Positions 20,993 to 30,408 of a stretch of DNA of 30,408 nt are shown here, piece after piece. The stretch comes from Pseudozyma flocculosa PF-1 (lineage: Eukaryota > Basidiomycota > Ustilaginomycetes > Ustilaginales > Ustilaginaceae). The stretch lies in assembly GCF_000417875.1 (NCBI RefSeq), contig NW_006920871.1:102399-132806 (forward strand). Direction: 5' to 3'. Both the position numbers and the translations under genes were made by a program. The first letter of the stretch is position 1, and each line of letters begins with the position of its first letter. The notes under the pieces were generated by a model. The model did not search any database, was not told the origin of the DNA, and saw only the letters and a program-made list of their open reading frames with translations.

Positions 20993-23900
20993 CTAGCTGG
21001 ACGCATCCGCCATTTCCTGATCGGCATCCGCCGTCGCCGTGGCAGTGGCGCCATTCGGTCCTCCACCCTCCTCCTTCTCCTCATCTTCCTCATCCTCGTC
21101 GTCGTCGTCGTCGGATTCCTCTTCATCCGAATCGACACCCTGAACGACGGTAAGTGGACCGAGGTCGAGTTCGCGATCCGCCCCGACGTAGCTGTCGCAC
21201 ATGAGGTACAGCTTGAGCGTATCGTGTTGACCCTGCCGATGGCGAAAGGACGAACAAGAAGCGAAAAGGGGAAAGCAACAAGTGTCAGGTCAGTTTCGGT
21301 CAGGATATAAACGATGCAAACCCCCGGGCACGCGTGGCCCAAGTGGGGCAAGATGACTTCGCAACGCACCTTTGGCAGTTCAAATTCGAGCTTGACGCGC
21401 AGCTGCCTCTTGAGCGTCACCTTTTTGATGCTCAGCAGGTTCCGCCGACCCGGATCGCCCACGACGATCCACCAGTTTGCCAGCTTCTTGTTCGGGTAGA
21501 AGGGCGCAATCACCGTCTCGTCCGCCGCTCCCTCATCATCCTCGTCGACGTCCTTTTCCAGGTCGACATGAAGCGTGATGGGGTTGCCGCTCGACAGCGC
21601 GTCGCGGTCCTCGATGTCGAAGCCCACCTCGACGTAGGGGAACGAGTTGGTGAAGCGCGCCACGTCGGCGAGCTGGCGCCGGTCGAGCTGGAGCAGGCGG
21701 TCGCGCTCGGCGTCGTCGAGGTCCGGCAGCGTGTCCGAGAGCGCAAAGACGTCGTCGATGCCCTTGGCGCGGCAGCGCTCAATCGTGGCCGCGGTAAAGT
21801 GGGGCACCTGGCGCAGCGGCGAGTCGCGGTCCCACACGGCCTGCACCACCATCTGGCTCAGCTCCATGGCGACGATGGCGTTGAGGTGGGCGTTGCTCGA
21901 CATGACGTCGACGCAGGCGCTGAGCAGGTTGAGCACCTTGGCCAGCACCTGGCGCTGGTCGGCCTCGAGGTCCGCCGGCAGCGTCAGGCGCGCAAAGTGG
22001 GCCTGGAGCAGCACAAACACCTTGTGGTAGGGCGACGTGAAGCTGATCCGGTCGAGCTTGAGCGGCAGCCGGTCGTAGATGCGCTTGAGCACGGCGTCCT
22101 CGTGCTGGCGGATGGCCACGTCCTCGAACTCGGCGGCCGAGCTGACAATCTCGAGCAGGCCGCGCAGCTTGGTGCGCTCCTTGAGCGACAGGTTGAAGAC
22201 GTCGATGGTGACGTAGCTGACGTTGTAGAAGCTGGCAATCATGCCCAGGTTGAGCGGGCTGACGTCCATGTCGTCCTCGATGGCGATGCACTTGCTGCCC
22301 TCGAGGTCGGCCAGCGTCGTCTCGACGAGCTCCGACAGGTAGTCGCCAATGTGCTGCATCGTCCGGCCCTGGCAGTTGTACGCCTGCGGATTCTGCTGCA
22401 GCCGGCGGTAGAGGAGCGTCCAGGTGAGGATGTCGACGGCCGACTGCTTGTCGTCAATGGTGCGCGCCACAATCTCGGCGTTGAAAAAGTCCTGGGCGTA
22501 GGCGTTGAGCCGGCTCTCGAGCGGCAGGCCCTCGGCGAGGAACTTTTTGAAGTAGTCCTTGCGCGTCGCCTGGCACAGGAGGATGCAGCGGCTGCTGCCG
22601 CTCTCGTCGGGGATCGTCGAGCGCCCCACCATCTGCAGCATGTCGGTCAGCGGGTAGTCGATGTACCGGTGCTCCTTGCCCTCGTACGTCTGCAGCGACA
22701 GCAGCAGCACCAGGTGCGCCTGGAGCGGCATGCTCCACGCCGTCTCCTTGCTCGCCACCACCACCTGGATCGCGCCGGCCGAAAAGAGGCGCTCGACGAT
22801 GCGTCGGTCGCCGCGCGACATGGCCTCGTGGTAGTAGGCGATGCCCTGCTCGAGCAGCTCGGCCAGCTCGCGGTCCTCGACGCGCTCGAGGTGCGGCTTG
22901 AGGTCGGCGGGCTCGATGTTGAGGAAGCGGCTCTCGCCGTCACCGCCGCCGTCGACGTCGCTGTCGGCCATGACGTAGGCCAGCAGGTCGTTGGCCGTCG
23001 ACCTGGCCTGCTTGCGCGACGGCACGAACGCCAGCACGGGCTGGTCGGGCGCGTACTCGAGGATGGCGAGGTAGGCCGGCTTGGCCATCGCCAGCATCAT
23101 CGAGGGGAAGTGCGGGATCGAGAAGCTCTGGATGTGAACCTCCATGGGAACGGCTCGCGCGCTCGGCGCAAAGTTGAAGACGCTGCCGCTCGGCGCGCCG
23201 AGCCAGTCGCCGACGTCGCGAGCGTTGGCGAGCGGCGCGCTCAGCGCCACCATCCGCGTCGGATTCTGCGTCTGGGCCGCCACGAAGCGGGCGCGCGACG
23301 CGACAATCTCGTACGTCGGGCCGACCCGCCAGTCGCCAATCATCTGCAGCTCGTCAAACAGGTAGAGGGCGACGGTCTGCACGTTCTTGCGCTGGCGCCA
23401 GCGGCGCGAGAGGACGTCCCAGTGCTCGGGAGTCGACACGACCACGTCGGCCATCTCGAGCAGCCGCAGGTCGGCGCTCGTCTCGCCCGACAGGCCGACG
23501 ACCTCCTTGCCGCCGCGGTACGCGCCAAACTTGGCCTTCCACTCGGCCACCCGCGGCGCCACCATCGCGTCGAAGGGCACGATGCAGACGGCGCGGCCGG
23601 CGTCGGCGTCGTGCCACAGCCGCAGCAGCGCCAGCTCGGCGCAGACCGTCTTGCCGCTGCCCGCCGGCGCGCCGACAAAGACGCTGTCGTCGCCGCCGTA
23701 GAGGGCGTGGAAGGTCTGCGTCTGGACCTTGTTGAAAGTGCGGAACGCCGACGCGTAGACGGCCTCGGCGGCGGCGTCGCGGAGCGCCGACACCGGCTGG
23801 GGCTGCAGGTCGAGCAGCGGCGTGTGGGGCGGGAAGCGTTCGGGCAAAATGAGGTTCTTGAACGAGATGGGCAGCCGCACCTCGCTCTGCAGCCAGCGGT

Positions 23901-26900
23901 CGCTGACGACGCTGATGTAGTAGTTGGGCGGCACCGGCTCGGTCATGGGGATGGTGAAGGTGACGGTGTGCTCGTCCTCGGCGTAGCGGCGGAGGAGCAG
24001 GAATTGGTCGTGGAAGAGGACGACCTCGCCGTCGACGTCCTCGACCAGGATCCAGAACTTCTGGGCGCCGCCGTGGACGCGCTCGTCCCACTGGAAGTCG
24101 GGCGTGATGGTGAGCTGTACGTGGAGGAGGGAACGGGTGAGGGGCTGGAAGAAGGCCTGAAGCTCGAGGCGCGGGAATTGGTGGACCAGGCGGTGGACGA
24201 GACGCCCAGCCTTGGGGATGCCGATCAGCTCGCCGATCTCGTTGGGCTCGAGGTCGCGCAGCCGGTTCCAGGGGTACTCTTTGCGCTCGAGGCGGCGGAC
24301 GAGGTCGGCAGGCACGCCCTTGAACTGGCGCAGCGGCGTCATCGACCCCCACTGGCGGCCCTCGACCATCTTGCACAGGTCGAGCGCCAGGTGGCTGAGC
24401 TTGGCGTAGCCGCGCTTGAGGCAGATCTCAAAGATGGCGCGGAGGATGCGGCCGGCCGACTGTGTGACGTAGACCATGTCGGCGGCGAGCACGTAGCCGT
24501 CGAGCTTGAGCTGCGAGATCCACGTCTGCAGCAGCACGTTGACCTTGGCCGCCGGGTCGTCCATCGACTCCTTGACCGGGATGGGCACGCGCTCGATGAG
24601 CTTGCCCACCTCGAGCTTCTCGTCCTGGCGCACCACCTGGTGCTTGAACTCGTTGGATAGGGCAAAGATGCGGAAGAGGTCGATCATGCCCAGGTGGGGC
24701 TTAATGTGCTGGTGGTAGGTCGACATGCTGGCGTGGGCAATGTAGTAGTGCGACGCGATCCGGCCGAGCTCGTTGGTGGCGAGGTTGCCCGTCTTGCGGT
24801 CGTAGCGCAGCAGGCCGCACTTTTCGAGCAGCGCCGCCGCCGAGTGGACAATGTCGGCGCGCTTCTGCTCGAGGAAGGGGTCGTCGTCGGCGTAGTCGGC
24901 GGTGACGCCGTACAGGGCGGGCGTCCGCAGCATGCGCACGTAGAGGTAGGTGTAGCCGAGCCAGGCGACGGCCTCGTCGCGGTTGCGGATGGTGCCGAGC
25001 ACCACCTCGGCGTTGAGGTTGTCGGCGAGCTTCGACACCAGCTGCGACTCGATCGGCAGCTGCTGGTTGAGCAGGCTGAGGTAGTAGTGCAGCTCCGAGT
25101 GGTTGGTGATGATGATGCCCTCGCCAAACGTGTCGTACTGCGGTCGGCCGGCTCGGCCGAGCATCTGCAGCATGTCCTGCGGCGTGATCTCGCACCAGCG
25201 CCCCTTTTCCGGGTTGTAGATCTGCGTGCCCTTGATGATGACGGTGTGCGCCGGCAGGTTGACGCCCCAGGCCAGCGTGGCGGTCGAGACGAGCACCTGG
25301 AGGTGGCCGTCGGCAAACAGGGCCTCGACGAGCTGGCGGTCGACGCGGTTCATGCCGGCGTGGTGGATGCCGAAGCCGTAGGGCATCACGTCGCGGAGGC
25401 CCGGGTCCTGGACGTTTTCGAGCTCGGTCTGGAGCACTTCGCGGCTGGCCGGCGACTGCGGCAGGAACTGCGAGATGGTGTCGCGCTCGATGGCCTGGTC
25501 GCGGATGAACTGGGCCGTCTTGGCCGTCTCCTTGCGCGAGTGGCAGAAGATGAGGACCTGGTTGCGGCCCGCCTGCTCGAGCGTCTTTTCGTAGGTGACC
25601 TCGTTCATGACCTGGAAGCGCTTGATGGCCTTTTTCTCGGTGATGCCGATGTACTCCTGCTTAAGCGGGCAGGGGCGGTAGTTGGCCTCGAAGTAGAAGA
25701 GGCCGCTCGACGGGTTGACGCGGAGGAAGGTGGCGACGTCGCGGTAGTTGGGCAGCGTGGCCGACAGGCCGACGAGGCGGACGGGGTCGTTCATCTGCTC
25801 CATGCGGCGGATCGTCCGCGCGATGACGGCCTCGAGCACGGGTCCGCGGTCGTCGTGGAGGAGGTGGATCTCATCGACGATCATGAGCCGAACGAGGTTG
25901 GTGTACGACGTGTCGGAGCTCTTGCGGCTGATGACGTCCCACTTTTCAGGCGTCGTGACAATGATCTGCGTCTCGGCGATCTGGGCCTTGGTCAGCTGGC
26001 TGTCGCCCGTCAGCTCGTTGACCGTGATGCCGTAGGCCTGCAGGCGGTCGCGGAAGTTGGCGGCCTGCTCGGCCACGAGCGCCTTCATCGGCGCGACGTA
26101 GACAATCTTGAAGGCGTCGAGATCGATTGCGCCCGTCGCCTCGTCGCGCCACTTGGCCACCTCATTGAGGATGGTCAGCATCGCCACGTTGGTCTTGCCG
26201 GCACCCGTTGGGGCGCATAGCAGCATCGGCTCGTCGGAACCGAACGCCACCGGGTAACAGCGCGACTGAATCGGGTTGAGGGTGGTGGCGCCCGGGAAGG
26301 CGGCCTGGGCCCAGAAGGGCAGGCTCGAAATGGTCACCAAGTCACCCTCGGGGATCGTCTTCTTGACGGGCGCGGGGATGTGGATCTCCTCGTAGCCCTT
26401 TTTGGTGTGCTTGACGGTCCCCTCGGGAAGCCGCACCTTGGCGTTGGTGTTGAGGTGACCGCCCTGGCTGAAGGCCATCGCCTCGAGGTCGACGCCGCGC
26501 CGCGGCTGCGCAGTCGAGCCGGGCGCAATCGTGGCGCGCGACGTGAGCTTGCGGGCGCGCTGCTTGGCGTCGTCGAGGTCGATCGGCACGAGGCCTGCGG
26601 GTGCCGCCGTCGCGCCGGCCTTGCCCGAGCTGGCGTCGGCGCCGCGGAGCGCCTTGAGGATCCACCCGACGCCCTTTTCGCGCATGGCCACCTCGACGTT
26701 GACGCGCTCGTCGTCGTCGGCGCGGCCCAGCTTGGTGCACCACACGACCAGCTCGCGGTTCTTGGTGAGGATCTGGACCAGGTCGAACTTGTCGTAGTCG
26801 TAGAGCTCCATGAGGCTGTTTTCGCACTCTCGCGTGTCGGACTCGGACGAGAGGATGTCGAAAGTGGCGGTCGTCTTTTCGCTGGCCTCGTGGGCATCCG

Positions 26901-27852
26901 GGTAGTGCTGCGATACGAGGCGTTGCAGCCAATAGGCGTCGATCTCGTGCGGCGAGACGGCGGTCGGATCGCGGGCCGACGACGCCTTCTGCTGGCGCGA
27001 TGCCGCTGTGGAGCCGATCACGAGGCCTTCGTCGCCGGCGGCGTCATCCCCGCCCTCGGCGGTGGCCTCGGCCTCGTCTGCGGCTGCGCCTGCGGTCGCT
27101 GCACCATCGCCTCCTGTCCCTTCGTCGTCGTCGTCGGACTCGTCGTCTGACCCGTCGCGCACCACGTAACCGACATCGTCCTGGTCGCTCTCCTCGTCCT
27201 CGTTGTCAAAGAGGACGGCGACGCCGTTTTCGTCGTCCATGAGGGCGTCGCGCTTGTCGGCGTCGGGGTCGGCCTGGTCGGCCTGGTCGTGGTCGTAGTC
27301 GGTGATCTTTTTCCCGAGGTTGACGAGCTGGCCAAAGGTCTCGGTGGTCAAGGGGCCGACAAACTGCTCGATGTCGCGCTTCTTGTCAAAGTCCTTGAGG
27401 TTGTCGTCCTTGAGCACCTCGAGCACCGTGTCTGCGGCGGAGCGTACGACGTCCTGTGCCTGGTCGCCGAGGGCGGTGTGTACGAGGCTGAGGATGAGTT
27501 CGTAGACCTCTCTTGTCTCTGGGGTGCGGGGCTGGTAGCGGAGGCCCTCGAGCTCTGCGGTTGCCTGGAGGATGTCTGCGTAGGTCTGTGTGAGTGCGCC
27601 AGCCTTGCGCTTTGGGTTCCGCTGGCGGAGCTCGTCGTGCTCCTCTGCCTTTTTGCGCTTCTTGTCGATGTCCTTGATGCCCTCTTGGCGCACGGCGGAG
27701 CCCATCTGGCGGACGTCGATCCTGCCTGCGAGGGACTCTGCCTCGCCGGTGGTCTCTTCGTTTCTGCGGGGACCTCTGTCGGCATTGAGGACGAGCGAGG
27801 AGAGGGCCGAGTACTGGTAGCCCGAGTAGTCGGGCTTTCCCTTTGGCGGCAT
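20993..27852 (-). CDS. BRR2: Pre-mRNA splicing helicase BRR2 (U5 snRNP), 2 exons
   Basis: Brr2 is the Ski2-like helicase of the U5 snRNP that unwinds U4/U6 to activate the spliceosome. Exon 1 is a 6483-bp open frame (27852-21370). A 137-bp intron (GTGCGT...GGCAG) leads to the last exon 21232-20993, giving about 2240 residues against roughly 2150 in yeast and human. In order there are an acidic low-complexity stretch at about 205-290, the helical PWI-like domain at about 305-405, and cassette 1 with Walker A APTGAGKT (about 546), DEIH (660), LSATLPNY and QMLGRAGRPQYD. The first Sec63 unit follows. Cassette 2 has APAGSGKT (about 1394), DELQ (1500), LSAPLANA and QMVGRSTIPDE, then the second Sec63 unit. 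The last exon restores the conserved LKLYLMCDSYVGADRE strand and ends in a Glu/Asp-rich tail. Cassette 2 shows the expected degeneration of a regulatory, non-unwinding module. Confidence 0.97.
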
Positions 27853-28173
27853 GGCGACGAGGTGTGGAAGGGGTGGCGAGGGGCGATGCAGAGGCGGCAG
27901 TCGAGGGAGCGGGTGGTGGGAGGGAAGCTAGGGGAGGGGCGGACGGGCGGGCGAGGGTGGGTTGTTGATGGATGCTGGTGGCTTTTTGCCAGCCGGCGCG
28001 AGGGAGCGTGCGCCGGTGCGGTGCGGTGGCGTGGCTGCCGGCGTGGTCGCCGCGGTGCCTTTATGAACGGAGAGGGCAGTGGCAATCGCGGTGGCGGTGA
28101 CGAAGGCGGTGCGGACGACGAGTGTGTGTACCTTGGATGCCAGCCGCTGTTGCTGCACCTCGTTGATACGCGA

Positions 28174-28198
28174 GGGAGCGTGGGAGGGGGGGGTGGGG
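28174..28198 (+). other. Potential G-quadruplex motif
   Basis: Four guanine runs (3, 3, 8 and 4 bases) are separated by loops of 5, 1 and 1 bases, which fits the canonical intramolecular G-quadruplex rule. It lies about 320 bp upstream of the BRR2 start codon. Confidence 0.6.
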
Positions 28199-28306
28199 CG
28201 TGTCGGTACGGGAGAGAGCGGCAGGTGTCGGCGAGGGTGCGATGGCGATGGCGATGGCGGTGGTGGTGAGCGGCGAGAAGAACGGCGACGACGAAAGGTG
28301 GAGCGC

Positions 28307-28334
<28 letters not shown>
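28307..28334. repeat. (CTGG)7 microsatellite
   Basis: Seven perfect CTGG units followed by two CTGA units, in the BRR2/SET3-like divergent promoter region. A short AGGCAGGCC repeat follows at 28361-28384. Confidence 0.9.
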
Positions 28335-28339
<5 letters not shown>

Positions 28340-28582
28340 TGACCCGCCAGGCGCAAAAAGCAGGCAGGCCAGGCAGGCCAGGCAAAGGCCTACGAGGCGC
28401 GCGCGTCGACTTTGGCAGGTTGAGGGCCGCTGGGCCTCGTCAGGCTGGCCTGGCTGCTCGTCTCTGTTTCGGCTGACTCTCTGCCTGCCAGTCTGGCCTG
28501 GCCTCGCCTGCTTTGCGCGGTGAAAATTTGCGTCAGCCTAGGCCAGGCGGGCGTCGAGTCGAGTGCCTTTGCAGCCCAGCCT

Positions 28583-28608
28583 GGCAGGCAGGCAGGCAGG
28601 CAGGCAGG
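28583..28608. repeat. (GGCA)6 microsatellite
   Basis: Six perfect GGCA units plus GG, the same unit and length as the array at 5747-5772 in another divergent promoter. Confidence 0.9.
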
Positions 28609-29190
28609 CCCACCCGCCCTCTTCCTCGACCCGTCCCGTCCACTGCGGCCATCCGTCGCATCCACCCTCACCCCTCGCCACCATCATATCACCATCACCA
28701 CCGCCGCCGCCACCGCATACCACGCGCACCGGCTGCCGAGTACCATCGCTCCACCACAAGCACGGCAGCGACGGCGACGGCACACAATCCCCTCTGTCAG
28801 GCCCTGCCCGGACACCCCCGGCAATCGGCCCTTTGCTCCCAATCCTGCCATCCGCCGCCTGGACTGTCCTCTTCCAGCCTGTCTTCTGACTTAGCCGCGT
28901 CGACTTGGGTGCGCTGCCGGCGCTCACATTGGTCCATGTCGGCCGCTGCCCTCCTCGGGATCCACTCTCTCGCCACCCAAACCACACCTCATCAGCTCGC
29001 CCCCCTCGCCTCACCACCATCACCCGCGCCGTCGCCCAATTCCTCTCGCCAACCTGCTCACGCCTGCACCATCGCCCGTCGCCCTATCAGCCCGACCTGT
29101 CCACGCCCACCCTAGCCTCTCTTCGCCACCAGCTCCTGCCGCCGCTTGCCTTGCCCATCTGCACATCGACGCTTCCACCGCCACCTGAGC

Positions 29191-30408
29191 ATGCCTGACA
29201 ATGGCCACCAACATGCCATCCCTCGCTCCATCATGGCTCTAGACCCTCATTCGGCTGCACAGCCTCCCAGGCAACCACCCTCCCACAAGCGCAAGCAGTC
29301 CGCAGCCACCTCTGCCCTCACCAACCCTCCTCCTCCTCCCTACAAGGCGCCCCGCCTCGACCGACCCGCGCCCGACATGATTGTCCCGCCGGCAATGGGC
29401 ATCTTCACCCGCGACTCGTCCCGGCCCACTTTCGCATCCACCCCATCCGGCACCAAACCGCCCCTCTTCTCCTATGAAGCCATCACCGCAGCTCCACAGC
29501 CACCGCCGCACTCGGCCAGCCGATCGCCGAACACCGCTGCTGCCGGCCCTCTGCACGATGCCACCGAGGCCGACACCACCGGCGACGCCGACAACGACCC
29601 AGACGACGACCAGGGCACCGTCGACGAAGATGCCGGGGTCATCAGGTGCATATGCGACTGCGACGACGACGACGGCTTCACCATCCAGTGCGACCGCTGC
29701 CTCGTCTGGCAGCACTGCGCCTGCTTCGGCATGTCCCAAGCCAGCGTACCCGACGAGTACCTCTGCGAGCAGTGCTCCCCCAGGCCCGTCGACGTCGCCT
29801 TCGCGCAGGCCATCCAGCAGAAGCGCAAAAACGACGAGGCACGCAAGGCGCTGCTCCTCGACCGCAACATCAAGCGCCAAACGCACAGTGCCAGCATCAT
29901 TGCCACCACCTCGGCCGCCACCACCACCGCCTCCACCACCGCGGCGATAGCGGCAGCCACGACGGTGAGCTCCTCGTCCGCCTCGGCCGCCGCATTCGCT
30001 GCGTCCAACGGGCTGCGCGTCGACTTGGCCGGCCACCGGAGCGCGGCCGATGCCGCGGCATCAGACTTGCAGCATCTACCAGATCCCGGCAACGTTAGCA
30101 ACGCGCGCGCGAGAAAGCCGAGCCAGGCCCTCGACCTCACCAACACTCATTTTGTCGTCCCGGAGGTCCCGGCCAGCGGTGCGTCGGGCTCCGGCAGCGG
30201 CGGTGGCAGCGGCGGCAACGGCCGCAGCGGTGCCAAGCGCAAGGGGCAGAAAGGCGGGCGTTCCAGGAGCGGCGCTCCCGAGACGCCGCTAGCCCACACC
30301 CCGAACCGCGGCATCCTGACGCCGAGCCTGCGTGACGACCGCCTCGAGGACCCCTTTGACGCCGCCGACAAGCTCGAAGCCTGGCATGTCGAGTTTACGC
30401 CGATTGGC
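29191..30408 (+). CDS. PHD-finger protein, SET3/KMT2E type, 5' part (cut by window end)
   Basis: The frame is open from the ATG at 29191 to the last base, 406 codons without a stop, so the gene continues beyond the window. An N-terminal Pro/Ser-rich region with a basic HKRKQ patch leads to an Asp-rich stretch and then a PHD finger. Its zinc ligands follow the Cys4-His-Cys3 pattern at residues C153, C155, C167, C170, H175, C178, C192 and C195. W173 in [11 protein letters not shown] is the aromatic-cage position used to read methylated H3K4. The arrangement IRCICD...[11 protein letters not shown] closely resembles the PHD of Set3 and KMT2E/SETD5 proteins, subunits of a histone deacetylase complex. 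After a Thr/Ala/Ser-rich linker and a Gly-Ser run, the last residues ([10 protein letters not shown]) resemble the approach to a SET domain, but that domain is not in the window. A second Met at 29233 is an alternative start. Confidence 0.8.
   Translation, partial: MPDNGHQHAIPRSIMALDPHSAAQPPRQPPSHKRKQSAATSALTNPPPPPYKAPRLDRPAPDMIVPPAMGIFTRDSSRPTFASTPSGTKPPLFSYEAITAAPQPPPHSASRSPNTAAAGPLHDATEADTTGDADNDPDDDQGTVDEDAGVIRCICDCDDDDGFTIQCDRCLVWQHCACFGMSQASVPDEYLCEQCSPRPVDVAFAQAIQQKRKNDEARKALLLDRNIKRQTHSASIIATTSAATTTASTTAAIAAATTVSSSSASAAAFAASNGLRVDLAGHRSAADAAASDLQHLPDPGNVSNARARKPSQALDLTNTHFVVPEVPASGASGSGSGGGSGGNGRSGAKRKGQKGGRSRSGAPETPLAHTPNRGILTPSLRDDRLEDPFDAADKLEAWHVEFTPIG

Larger units (their letters stand above)
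27853..29190. promoter_or_regulatory. Divergent intergenic region between BRR2 and SET3-like genes
   Basis: This 1.3-kb stretch contains both promoters and leaders. It carries a CTGG array, a GGCA array and a four-run guanine tract with G-quadruplex potential, all listed separately. From about 28600 to 29190 the plus strand is rich in CAC, CCT and CCA triplets, which fits the leader of the SET3-like gene. No protein-coding gene is supported between the two start codons. Confidence 0.6.

Noticed and set aside
21334..24660. 1108-codon plus-strand open frame antisense to BRR2
   Set aside because: It mirrors conserved BRR2 codons. Strong GC bias at third positions leaves few stops on the opposite strand. 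The translation is a monotonous Val/Leu/Glu/Asp/Ala/Gly mixture without a domain.
24694..26220. 508-codon plus-strand open frame antisense to BRR2 cassette 1
   Set aside because: Mirror of the helicase motifs on the minus strand; no domain of its own.

Overview
The window is nuclear DNA of a GC-rich filamentous or yeast-like fungus, most likely a basidiomycete and, by protein style and short GTGAGT/GTGAGC introns, plausibly a member of the Ustilaginomycotina (smut-type fungi). That lineage call is an inference and cannot be proven from the window. All recognisable genes are conserved eukaryotic housekeeping or regulatory genes. I see no prokaryotic operons, CRISPR array, rRNA, transposase or obvious tRNA.

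Layout from left to right: (1) Xaa-Pro aminopeptidase P, minus, 432-2842, 3 exons. (2) S-adenosylhomocysteine hydrolase, minus, 4045-5547, with a 15-bp first exon. (3) A 2.1-kb divergent promoter region rich in tetranucleotide repeats. (4) A CDC3-type septin, plus, 7627-9512, 5 exons. (5) A KAR5-like nuclear-fusion (karyogamy) protein, plus, about 10304-13104, reconstructed here from 11 small exons. (6) EAF3/MRG15 chromodomain protein, minus, 13277-14834, 5 exons. (7) A 3.0-kb stretch with no gene I can support. (8) Long-chain acyl-CoA synthetase of the FAA1/FAA4 type, plus, 17851-20275, 4 exons. (9) The giant spliceosomal helicase BRR2, minus, 20993-27852, 2 exons. (10) A 1.3-kb divergent promoter region. 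(11) The 5' part of a SET3-type PHD-finger gene, plus, 29191 to the window end, where it is cut off.

Orientation is mostly divergent and convergent: SAHH/septin, EAF3/FAA and BRR2/SET3 diverge from repeat-rich promoters, while KAR5/EAF3 and FAA/BRR2 converge tail to tail. The genes do not form one pathway. They cover peptide turnover, the methyl cycle, cytokinesis and septin scaffolding, nuclear fusion after mating, histone-mark reading (EAF3, SET3), fatty-acid activation and pre-mRNA splicing.

The most useful result is the KAR5-like gene. No single open frame reveals it, yet ten phase-consistent junctions restore a signal peptide, a six-cysteine luminal domain, a long coiled coil and a C-terminal membrane region. 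I found no convincing novel biological system. The remaining points of interest are alternative starts and splice sites, degenerate motifs in the second BRR2 cassette, and recurring intergenic microsatellites.
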